In this document: positions 1-6,040 of the stretch, in pieces | How the letters are laid out: every line of letters starts with the position of its first letter | Position numbering within the stretch: position 1 is the stretch's first letter | Source of the DNA: Anaerolineae bacterium | GTDB taxonomy: Bacteria; Chloroflexota; Anaerolineae; Aggregatilineales; Aggregatilineaceae | Assembly (NCBI GenBank): GCA_016929355.1 | Contig: JAFGJA010000434.1 | Span: 1-8,171 of the forward strand | DNA length: 8,171 nt | Direction: 5' to 3' | Made by a program: the position numbers and the translations under genes | The notes under the pieces: model-generated | What the model saw: the letters and a program-made list of their open reading frames with translations, nothing else | Database searches by the model: none | What the model was told of the DNA's origin: nothing

Positions 1-194
1 AGGATGCTAATGATAATCATGCTCATCACCGGGAAAAAACACGAGACATTACCATTTTGGATGCGAATGTCGCCGGGTAGGTTGCCGAAATCCTTGAGAA
101 ACGGAATCCGGCTGAACAGCAGCAGAATCCCGCCCAAAGCGATCAGGGCGATGCCCAGTCCGATAACGATCCGTCCAGCAGTATTGAGGTCCAT
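1..194 (-). CDS. DUF2905-family small membrane protein, partial (C-terminus beyond the window)
   Basis: A minus-strand frame opens with ATG at 194-192 and runs off the left edge after 64 codons, so the C-terminus is missing. Residues about 9-28 form a hydrophobic segment (VIGLGIALIALGGILLLFS). A short soluble stretch, IPFLKDFGNLPGDIRIQNGN, follows, and a second hydrophobic segment begins near residue 52. This arrangement, with the LPGDIR core between two membrane helices, is the hallmark of the DUF2905 family, which is usually about 65-75 residues, so only a few residues are likely lost. Its function is unknown. In many bacteria it sits near ruvB and queA, and here it lies 77 bp downstream of ruvB on the same strand, which supports the call. 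No strong Shine-Dalgarno sequence is visible, only a weak GAGTG. It may be co-transcribed with ruvB, but the gap between them contains a dyad. Confidence 0.82.
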   Translation of the reverse strand, partial: MDLNTAGRIVIGLGIALIALGGILLLFSRIPFLKDFGNLPGDIRIQNGNVSCFFPVMSMIIISI

Positions 195-230
195 GATTAC
201 ACTCAGTTAAAAATAACGGGACATAGATAA

Positions 231-258
231 ACACAGATTAAAAACCAAAAATCTGTGT
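231..258. repeat. AT-rich perfect inverted repeat between ruvB and the DUF2905 gene
   Basis: ACACAGATT (231-239) is mirrored exactly by AATCTGTGT (250-258) around a 10-nt A-rich loop. It begins 13 nt past the ruvB stop codon. The stem is AT-rich and has no long T-run after it in the direction of ruvB transcription, so it is a poor intrinsic terminator. It looks more like an attenuating hairpin or a remnant of a dispersed palindromic repeat. Confidence 0.6.
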
Positions 259-271
259 CCTATTTCGGCTT

Positions 272-1297
272 TTAAAATAGCGATGTCTGACGCGGCGGGC
301 GATTATCCTCAATGCCGAGATGGGCATAGGCGCGGCGCGTCGCCATTCGTCCGCGCGGCGTGCGCTCGATAAAACCGAGTTGCAGCAGATACGGTTCATA
401 CACATCCATGATCGTATCCGATTCTTCGCTGATTGACGCCGCAATCGTATCCAGACCCACCGGCCCACCTTCGAATTTTTCGATGATAGCCAGCAGCACG
501 CGGCGATCAATATCATCCAGGCCAAGGGGATCGATTTCGAGCAGATCGAGCGCTTCTGAGGCGACATCCGGCGTGATTTTGCCATCGGCGCGGACCTCGG
601 CATAGTCACGCACACGCTTGAGCAACCGCAGCGCCACACGGGGCGTACCGCGCGCCCGCTTTGCGATTTCGTGCGTGCCATCTTCCTCAATGGACACGGC
701 CAACATGCTCGCCGCGCGTTCCACGATCTCGCATATCGCGTCAATGTCGTAAAAGTCCAGGCGATAGACCGCGCCAAAGCGCGCGCGCAGGGGCGCAGTC
801 AGCAGCGCAAGGCGAGTTGTCGCGCCGATCACGGTGAAGCGCGGCAGGTTGAGGCGCACATTTTTGGCCGATGGTCCTTTGCCAATCACGATGTCGAGCG
901 CGAAATCTTCCATCGCCGGGTACAATATTTCTTCAACCGCACGTCCCAGGCGGTGAATTTCGTCGATGAACAACACATCGCCCTGGCGAAGATGCGTCAG
1001 GATCGCGGCCAGATCGCCCGCCCGCTCGATGGATGGCCCGGCGGTGATGCGGATATTCACGTCCATTTCGTTGCTGATGACGTGCGCAAAGGTCGTTTTC
1101 CCTAAACCGGGCGGACCATAGAGCAAAACGTGATCCAATGCTTCGCTGCGACCTTTCGCCGCTTCGATCAGGATGCGCAGATTTTCCACGACGCGCGGCT
1201 GCCCGGTCATTTCATCCAGGCGGCGCGGACGCAGTGCGTTATCGACGCGGTCTTCGGGGCGTTTTTGGCCGCTCACCATGCGATCAGCATCGGACAT
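272..1297 (-). CDS. ruvB: Holliday junction branch-migration ATPase RuvB
   Basis: RuvB is the hexameric AAA+ motor that, with RuvA, drives branch migration of Holliday junctions before RuvC cuts them. The 341-residue product matches the usual length of about 330-350. In order, it shows the N-terminal LRPRRLDEMTGQ and EALDHVLLYGPPGLGKTT (Walker A at about 61-69), FIDEIH (Walker B, about 110-115), GATTR (sensor 1, about 158-162), APLRARFG carrying the arginine-finger candidates, and RGTPR (sensor 2 region, about 217-221). It ends with the winged-helix DNA-binding domain containing YEPYLLQLGFIERTPRGR. The ATG at 1297-1295 is preferred because GGGAG (1304-1308) lies 6 nt upstream; a TTG two codons earlier would sit on top of that site. 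No ruvA or ruvC is in view. The DUF2905 gene follows. All catalytic motifs are intact. Confidence 0.97.
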   Translation of the reverse strand: MSDADRMVSGQKRPEDRVDNALRPRRLDEMTGQPRVVENLRILIEAAKGRSEALDHVLLYGPPGLGKTTFAHVISNEMDVNIRITAGPSIERAGDLAAILTHLRQGDVLFIDEIHRLGRAVEEILYPAMEDFALDIVIGKGPSAKNVRLNLPRFTVIGATTRLALLTAPLRARFGAVYRLDFYDIDAICEIVERAASMLAVSIEEDGTHEIAKRARGTPRVALRLLKRVRDYAEVRADGKITPDVASEALDLLEIDPLGLDDIDRRVLLAIIEKFEGGPVGLDTIAASISEESDTIMDVYEPYLLQLGFIERTPRGRMATRRAYAHLGIEDNRPPRQTSLF

Positions 1298-1303
1298 ACC
1301 CAA

Positions 1304-1308
1304 CTCCC
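1304..1308 (-). promoter_or_regulatory. ruvB ribosome-binding site
   Basis: On the minus strand GGGAG ends 6 nt before the ATG at 1297. This spacing is suitable for the ATG and too close for the upstream TTG at 1303, so it decides the start. Confidence 0.6.
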
Positions 1309-1335
1309 ATCCGTTCTTGATTTCTTGACTAAAGT

Positions 1336-1476
1336 TATGCAGTTTTCAGGCTTGACCGTTTTTTGCAAATGAACTCAAGTTATCCGTTATTAGTTCTTAG
1401 TTTTCAGTGAATCTTGTTCCCGTCGCAAATGGTTGGCAAAGGTTTTACTGATAACTTAAAACTGAAGACTTATAAC
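1336..1476. repeat. Imperfect AT-rich inverted repeat in the ruvB/upp divergent gap
   Basis: The 349-bp gap between ruvB and upp contains a left arm at 1386-1408 (GTTATTAGTTCTTAGTTTTC and on) and a right arm at 1447-1476 (ACTGATAACTTAAAACTGAA and on). The right arm is an imperfect reverse complement of the left. AGTTTTCAG also occurs twice in direct orientation, at 1341-1349 and 1399-1407. The arms are built from short ACTGA/AAACT-like words, as in decayed dispersed repeats. The rest of the gap, about 1477-1580, shows no gene or RNA that I can recognise. No convincing ruvB promoter could be picked out. Confidence 0.45.
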
Positions 1477-1586
1477 TCTCGGTCCCTGATAGAAACACCA
1501 TCATTGCTCTAAACTATCGAATATCTACAAAGCGCACAACTTGATGCCCTGCCAAGTATACCGGGCGATGGAATGAAGGTAAAGGA

Positions 1587-1614
1587 TTGACAGTCTGCGA
1601 TGGAGCGATACAAT
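1587..1614 (+). promoter_or_regulatory. Sigma70-type promoter of upp
   Basis: TTGACA (1587-1592) and TACAAT (1609-1614) are separated by 16 bp, close to the housekeeping consensus. A transcript would start near 1621, leaving a leader of about 26 nt before the upp ATG at 1647. The leader is too short for a riboswitch or attenuator. This promoter also argues against a longer upp reading frame beginning at the TTG inside the -35 box. Confidence 0.78.
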
Positions 1615-1634
1615 CGGGCGCGTCATGGCGTTTG

Positions 1635-1640
1635 AAGGAG
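1635..1640 (+). promoter_or_regulatory. upp ribosome-binding site
   Basis: AAGGAG (1635-1640) lies 6 nt before ATG 1647. It is a strong Shine-Dalgarno match and fixes the upp start. Confidence 0.8.
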
Positions 1641-1646
1641 AATCAC

Positions 1647-2276
1647 ATGCCCAATCAAGTACACATTTCGGAACATCCCCTCGTTAAACACAAACTTACT
1701 CTGTTACGTGATAAAGCTACCGATCATAAAATTTTCCGCGAACTGATCCGCGAGTTAGCGATGCTGCTCGGCTATGAAGCGATGGCCGATCTGAAATTAG
1801 CAGAGCAAGCCGTGGAAACACCCCTTGAAACCGCACCCGGTCACATTTTGCAGGAAGAAGTGGGCCTCGTGCCGATCCTACGCGCGGGACTGGGGATGGT
1901 GGATGGCATTCACGAAATGATCCCCGGTGCGCAGGTCTGGCATCTGGGGCTATACCGTGATGAGAAAACGCTGCGCCCGGTATCGTACTACAATAAGCTG
2001 CCCATTGTGCCGACGGTGCAAGTCTGCCTGATCCTCGATCCGATGCTGGCAACGGGCGGATCGGCTACCGCCGCGATTGAGGTACTCAAAGAGTGGGGCG
2101 TCAACCGCATCAAGTTTGTGGGCCTGATCGCCGCACCGGAAGGACTCGACGTGGTGACGCAAGCGCACCCCGACATCCCGATCCACCTTGCAGCGCTGGA
2201 TGATCACCTGAATGAGCGCGGCTTTATCGTGCCGGGATTGGGTGATGCCGGAGATCGCCAGTTCGGGACAGCGTAA
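1647..2276 (+). CDS. upp: Uracil phosphoribosyltransferase
   Basis: Upp is a cytosolic pyrimidine-salvage enzyme that converts uracil and PRPP to UMP and pyrophosphate. The 209-residue product is the normal size for the family. Recognisable blocks are VPILRAGLGMVDG (about 75-87), GLYRDEKTLRPVSYYNKLP (about 101-119), the PRPP-binding loop DPMLATGGSA (131-140) and the uracil-binding C-terminus GFIVPGLGDAGDRQFGT (about 192-208). The start is fixed by AAGGAG 6 nt upstream and by the promoter, whose -35 box would otherwise lie inside the gene. The stop is only 2 nt before the next ATG, so upp and the following transferase form a tightly coupled pair driven by the promoter at 1587. Nothing in the sequence looks damaged. 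Confidence 0.97.
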   Translation: MPNQVHISEHPLVKHKLTLLRDKATDHKIFRELIRELAMLLGYEAMADLKLAEQAVETPLETAPGHILQEEVGLVPILRAGLGMVDGIHEMIPGAQVWHLGLYRDEKTLRPVSYYNKLPIVPTVQVCLILDPMLATGGSATAAIEVLKEWGVNRIKFVGLIAAPEGLDVVTQAHPDIPIHLAALDDHLNERGFIVPGLGDAGDRQFGTA

Positions 2277-2278
2277 CG

Positions 2279-3382
2279 ATGCCAGAGTCCCTATCCACCG
2301 ATCACCTGCTGTCGTTTGCCATCGTATTCGGAGTCTCATTCGGCCTCGCGTTTCTCTTGACGCCGCACGCCCAACGGCTGGGCATACGATGGGGCATTGT
2401 GGATCGGCCCAGGGACCGCCACCAGCACAAACACATTACCTCGAAATTCGGCGGCATGGCGCTCTATCTGGCGTTTACAGTGGCCGCGCTGGTGGCGCAA
2501 TTTTTGCCCGTCGTGCGCACCGATGACAAAGAAGTGATCCGCCTGATCGGGTTATTACTTGGCGGGGCGTTCCTGTTCGTCTTCGGGATTTTCGATGACA
2601 AGCGCGATTTTAGCGCCCTGCCGCAGTATCTCGCGCAGATTTTCGCTGCCGCGATTGCCGTGCTGTTTTTGATCATCATCGAAGGCTTCAACAACCCGCT
2701 CACGGGCCAATTGACTCCTGATTGGCCCTACGCGCTCACCGTCACGCTGACGCTGTTCTGGCTCGGTTTGATGATGAATACGGTCAATTGGCTGGATGGG
2801 CTGGACGGGTTAGCGGCGGGCGTATGCAGTGTGGCGGCGTTGATGATTTTTATCCACGCGGCCTTCAGGCTGGATCAAGTCAGCGTGAGTTTGCTCCCGT
2901 TAGCTTTGTTCGGCGCGACGCTTGGTTTTTTGCCGTACAATTTCCACCCGGCGAAGGTCTTCATGGGCAGCAATGGCGCGCTGTTTCTCGGCTATACCAC
3001 CGGCGTTTTGGGTATCATTGGCGGCGCGAAAATGGCAACCGTGCTGCTGGTAATGGGCCTGCCCTTGCTTGATGTGGTGTGGCAGATCGCGCGGCGCGTC
3101 AGCGCGGGGCGCAACCCCACCGAAGGGGATCGCGGGCATGTGCATTTCCGACTGGTGGATATGGGACTCTCACAGCGCCATATCGTGTTAGGCTACTATG
3201 CGTTTTGCGCGTTGTTCGGGGCGATTGCGTTGGTTACAGCCAGCCGGTTATTCAAATTGCTGGCGCTGGTCGTGATGGGATCAGTCGTTTTAGCGAGTTT
3301 CGTGATCGTAAGCCGCCATTCATCCGCTACCCCGCCTGCCAACAGAATACTCACCCCCGATGATCCGGGACCAGAGCAGTAG
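2279..3382 (+). CDS. WecA/TagO/MraY-family undecaprenyl-phosphate sugar-1-phosphate transferase
   Basis: This is a polytopic membrane enzyme of the polyprenyl-phosphate N-acetylhexosamine-1-phosphate transferase family. Such enzymes move a sugar-1-phosphate (often GlcNAc-1-P) from a UDP-sugar to undecaprenyl phosphate, release UMP and start a cell-surface glycan. The 367 residues are largely hydrophobic, with roughly 10-11 membrane segments. Family marks are the DD pair in FGIFDDKRD (D106, D107), NTVNWLDGLDGLAAG (N167, N170, D173, D176), PAKVFMGSNGALFLG (224-238) and the His motif HVHFRL (287-292). Two positions are unusual: the Asp normally found in FMGDxGS is S231, and the usual PIPRLGG near the N-terminus reads ITSKFGG. 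WecA/TagO is more likely than MraY because there are no murein genes nearby and the His motif has the WecA-like form. The sugar substrate cannot be told. It starts 2 nt after upp with no strong ribosome site of its own, suggesting translational coupling. Confidence 0.88.
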   Translation: MPESLSTDHLLSFAIVFGVSFGLAFLLTPHAQRLGIRWGIVDRPRDRHQHKHITSKFGGMALYLAFTVAALVAQFLPVVRTDDKEVIRLIGLLLGGAFLFVFGIFDDKRDFSALPQYLAQIFAAAIAVLFLIIIEGFNNPLTGQLTPDWPYALTVTLTLFWLGLMMNTVNWLDGLDGLAAGVCSVAALMIFIHAAFRLDQVSVSLLPLALFGATLGFLPYNFHPAKVFMGSNGALFLGYTTGVLGIIGGAKMATVLLVMGLPLLDVVWQIARRVSAGRNPTEGDRGHVHFRLVDMGLSQRHIVLGYYAFCALFGAIALVTASRLFKLLALVVMGSVVLASFVIVSRHSSATPPANRILTPDDPGPEQ

Positions 3383-3413
3383 CCCTATTTTAGCTACATC
3401 GGTTTACTGTGAA
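3383..3413. other. Short convergent gap without a clear terminator
   Basis: Only 31 bp separate the stop codons of the two convergent genes. The only structure is a weak dyad, GTAGC (3379-3383) with GCTAC (3393-3397), overlapping the transferase stop. There is no GC-rich stem with a T-run on either strand. Confidence 0.5.
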
Positions 3414-5189
3414 CTACTCATCATCAGGGATGTCTTGCGCCATGTCGGGATCATCCTCGTAATACAAATCGTCAAATTCCTCGTCGTCATCATCCACAAA
3501 TGGTGATAAACGTCTGCCCTGTATATCAGGACGGGGACGGTTGCTGGACGGTATGTTGAGTCGCCCGGTTTGATCCAGGCGCTGGGTTTGATCCTCAACC
3601 TGATCGTGAGCCTGATCGCCAGCACCAGCGGCAGGTTGATCGCGTCTCCGGCTGAACGGACGTGACCGGCGTAGAAACCGATCCGGCGTCTCGCGGGTGG
3701 TATCGCGGACAGTATCTTTAGCCGTATCCTGGGACTCATCCGGTTTAGCGGCGCGGGCGCGGGATGATAACGGCACGCCGCGTGAGGGTCGCCCGAAACG
3801 GGCGCGATCCTGGCTGGCTCGATGTGATCCGGTATCTGGCGCTTTACCACTGGCTGCCGGTGCATCCTGGCGCGCTGGGTTGAGCGGTTGGGCGCGACGT
3901 TCGTCAGTGGAACGCGGCACATCCACCCGCCGCGCGTTCTGGCTGGTGGCATCCTGACGCGGGGAACTAAGCGGCTGCGCGCGACGTTCGTCGGGCTGGT
4001 AGTTTGCGGCCCGGCTGGGTGTCCGTGATGTTTGCGGCGGATCGGCGGGACGCGCAACGCGGCGCGGTTGCTGCGTCTGGTCGGCTAAACGATCTGACCG
4101 GGCGCGATCCGACTGCGCACGCGGCGCAGATGAAGAACTGAACGACGGTTTGGGGCGCGAACTGCGGGCGGTAGCCGATCCTGGCTGGATCGCCTCTTGT
4201 TTTTCTGCCGCTTTAGGCATCGGTGCGGCAGGCATAGGTTTTGAAGCCGTTTTTGCCGCCGCAGAACGCCGCCGCGAAGAGCGACGCGGCAGCTGGGCCG
4301 GGGGTTCGGGCACTGGCAAATGAATATTGTAGAGGGATGGCAACGGCGCACCGGGCGGTAAGGGCAAATTTGAGCCGGGCACGCGCTGGGGCGGACCAGT
4401 TGCGGCTTCGGCTCTGGCGGGCCGGTAGTTAAATTTCCGCTTCGTAATACGTTCCAGCACCTCTTCTATAAAGCCGATAAAGATAATGCCCGGCAGCTCA
4501 ACCACCAGCACCATCGCAAAGGCAGTTGTCACATTTTCGATAGCATTTGCCCAGGGGCCGGTAGCTCTTTCATACAACACATCCCCCACGCCGATCACCA
4601 GCAGCACGCCGATCACGCCCGCAAACGCGGCGAACAACAACGGCCACCCCTGCCGATCAGCCGGTGTGGGCAGCATGGCATTGCTGATCGTGAATATCAA
4701 AAACATCCACAGGAAAAAATCGGGCGTACTGGCGAGGTCGGTGAGGGCCGTTTGAAACCGCGCACTATCCTGCGCTTGAATCGCCGCCACGACATGATTC
4801 AGACCCAAAATCTGGCTGCTGATCACCCAAACGAGCGCCATCCCCGTTATCAAGGGTGTAGCCCCGATCAATGCCGCCTGGAACCAGCGCGCCTCTTTGA
4901 TCTTCACAAAATCCAGCCGCAGTGTGCCGTTTTTTTGCGCTTCCGGCCATTGGATCATGCGCTCAATCTTGACATTCAGCGCACCAGCCATCAGGTATTG
5001 GGTAAATTCATGAAGGAAAACGCCGGGGAACAACAGGACGTAATAGAGAGCCGTGGCGCTTTTATCGTCTTCCGTGAGCAACCAGCCCACACCGTAAAGA
5101 TGGCTGTGAATCCATTTTTCCACGTAAACCAATGGGACCAGGATCGCCGCCAGGGAAAACCACGGTGTGAGCAGGTCGAGAAGATTCAT
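3414..5189 (-). CDS. Uncharacterised membrane protein, M50-like HExxQ motif, long disordered cytoplasmic tail
   Basis: I do not recognise a named gene. Residues 1-245 carry about six hydrophobic segments (roughly 4-22, 46-70, 103-126, 157-173, 183-203, 221-241). The second contains PGVFLHEFTQYL (H60, E61, Q64), and the fourth ends in NAMLPTPADRQGW (N170, P174, D178). Together these recall the HExxH and NxxPxxxLDG motifs of site-2 (M50) proteases, but the second His is Gln, so proteolysis is doubtful. KRK (250-252) after the last helix suggests a cytoplasmic tail. Residues 255-591 are low-complexity, rich in Arg, Ser, Pro, Ala, Gln and Asp, with a 15-residue unit DERRAQPL(S/N)(S/P)(P/A)RQDA twice (400-414, 429-443) and a strongly acidic end (566-591). 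It starts 19 nt after the tpiA stop without an obvious ribosome site, so it is probably the last gene of the kinase-tpiA transcript. The reading frame is secure; the function is unknown. Confidence 0.8.
   Translation of the reverse strand: MNLLDLLTPWFSLAAILVPLVYVEKWIHSHLYGVGWLLTEDDKSATALYYVLLFPGVFLHEFTQYLMAGALNVKIERMIQWPEAQKNGTLRLDFVKIKEARWFQAALIGATPLITGMALVWVISSQILGLNHVVAAIQAQDSARFQTALTDLASTPDFFLWMFLIFTISNAMLPTPADRQGWPLLFAAFAGVIGVLLVIGVGDVLYERATGPWANAIENVTTAFAMVLVVELPGIIFIGFIEEVLERITKRKFNYRPARAEAATGPPQRVPGSNLPLPPGAPLPSLYNIHLPVPEPPAQLPRRSSRRRSAAAKTASKPMPAAPMPKAAEKQEAIQPGSATARSSRPKPSFSSSSAPRAQSDRARSDRLADQTQQPRRVARPADPPQTSRTPSRAANYQPDERRAQPLSSPRQDATSQNARRVDVPRSTDERRAQPLNPARQDAPAASGKAPDTGSHRASQDRARFGRPSRGVPLSSRARAAKPDESQDTAKDTVRDTTRETPDRFLRRSRPFSRRRDQPAAGAGDQAHDQVEDQTQRLDQTGRLNIPSSNRPRPDIQGRRLSPFVDDDDEEFDDLYYEDDPDMAQDIPDDE
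3861..3992 (-). repeat. Duplicated 15-codon unit inside the 591-residue protein
   Basis: Two copies, 3948-3992 and 3861-3905, encode DERRAQPLSSPRQDA and DERRAQPLNPARQDA. Their starts are 87 bp (29 codons) apart, in the same frame, with 3 differences in 15 residues. The rest of the 29-residue period also shares an Arg-rich character, consistent with an old in-frame tandem duplication in the disordered tail. Confidence 0.75.
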
Positions 5190-5208
5190 ATTCTACTAAA
5201 ATTGGGTA

Positions 5209-5976
5209 TTAAAGGCCCTTCGCTTCAATTGCCAGCTTGACCAGTTCCACGAACGAATCTACCTTTAATGATGCACCACCAACCAGCGCCCCGTCAATAT
5301 GCGGTTGGCTCATCAGTTCGACCATATTTCCTGGCTTGACGCTGCCGCCGTACTGAATCCGCATGGCTTCGGCCTGATCATCACCATACAGGTCCGCGAT
5401 CACGCCGCGAATCATGCCGATGATGGTATTCGCCTGTTCGGGGGTCGCCGTTTTACCCGTGCCAATCGCCCAGATCGGTTCGTAGGCGACCACAATATTA
5501 GCGAGATCGGCGGCGGGAATATCCGCGAACGCCGCGCGAATCTGCTTGCCGACAAACGCTTCGGTTTCGCCCGCTTCGTTCGTTTCCAGGCTTTCACCTA
5601 CCGCAATAATGGGTCGCAATTCGTGGGCGAGGGCAGCTTTGGCCTTTTTGTTCACCATTTCATCGGTCACACCCTGAAACGCGCGCGTTTCTGAGTGGCC
5701 GACGATGACATATTTTACCAGACCTTGCAACATGCCGGGCGCGATCTGGCTGGTGTATGCGCCTTCGTTTTCCCAATGTACATCCTGTGCGCCCACATCC
5801 ACGCCCGAACCAGCTAACGCCGCCTGCACGCTGGTCAGCGCGACATAGGGCGGGCACACAACCCGCTCAACGGCGGTATAGGGAGCCAATTCGTCTTTAA
5901 GGGTGGTCACAAAATCAAAGGCTTCTTTGATGGACTTATACATTTTCCAGTTGCCAGCAATAATTGGAGTACGCAT
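5209..5976 (-). CDS. tpiA: Triosephosphate isomerase
   Basis: TIM is a cytosolic glycolytic enzyme that interconverts dihydroxyacetone phosphate and glyceraldehyde 3-phosphate. The 255-residue product has the usual length. Active-site residues are present: N9 and K11 in AGNWKM, H94 in VGHSE, and the general base E166 in AYEPIWAIGTGK, which includes the mobile loop 6. The phosphate-binding glycines GGS (210-212) and GG (233-234) are also there. The start at 5976 is supported by AGGAAGGA at 5984-5991, 7 nt upstream, and by the canonical MRTPIIAGNWK N-terminus; the same frame extends upstream into the kinase gene but not as protein-like sequence. Two usually conserved positions differ: the Cys of PIxCVGE is A125, and the Arg after GHSE is T97. 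It lies 64 nt after the kinase stop and 19 nt before the next gene. No separate promoter stands out, so it is probably co-transcribed with the kinase. Confidence 0.97.
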   Translation of the reverse strand: MRTPIIAGNWKMYKSIKEAFDFVTTLKDELAPYTAVERVVCPPYVALTSVQAALAGSGVDVGAQDVHWENEGAYTSQIAPGMLQGLVKYVIVGHSETRAFQGVTDEMVNKKAKAALAHELRPIIAVGESLETNEAGETEAFVGKQIRAAFADIPAADLANIVVAYEPIWAIGTGKTATPEQANTIIGMIRGVIADLYGDDQAEAMRIQYGGSVKPGNMVELMSQPHIDGALVGGASLKVDSFVELVKLAIEAKGL

Positions 5977-5983
5977 GAAAATA

Positions 5984-5991
5984 TCCTTCCT
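5984..5991 (-). promoter_or_regulatory. tpiA ribosome-binding site
   Basis: On the minus strand AGGAAGGA ends 7 nt before the ATG at 5976. This strong Shine-Dalgarno match decides the tpiA start against upstream in-frame ATGs. Confidence 0.75.
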
Positions 5992-6040
5992 AAACGGGAA
6001 TAGAGTAAGTGATGCCAAGTTTAGCGTATTGACGGTAACT

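Noticed and set aside
671..1105. A 144-residue plus-strand reading frame inside ruvB
   Set aside because: It is antisense to the conserved AAA+ domain and has no sign of being a separate gene.
1298..1303. A TTG start for ruvB two codons upstream
   Set aside because: The GGGAG site would be almost adjacent to the TTG, while its spacing to the ATG at 1297 is normal.
1587..1646. A longer upp beginning at the TTG at 1587
   Set aside because: That TTG is part of a good -35 box, the extra residues do not match the family, and AAGGAG before ATG 1647 gives a normal 209-residue enzyme.
3861..3992. A CRISPR-like or mobile repeat
   Set aside because: There are only two diverged, in-frame copies within a coding region, without regular spacers.
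3404..4057. A 217-residue minus-strand frame overlapping the tail of the 591-residue protein, considered as a frameshift product
   Set aside because: The main frame keeps the duplicated DERRAQPL unit and the acidic end in one frame, so no frameshift is needed; the alternative is a GC-rich shadow frame.
4752..5240. A 162-residue plus-strand reading frame opposite the 591-residue protein and the end of tpiA
   Set aside because: It lies antisense to membrane-helix coding sequence and the tpiA C-terminus, has no ribosome site and resembles no protein family; it is a consequence of codon bias.
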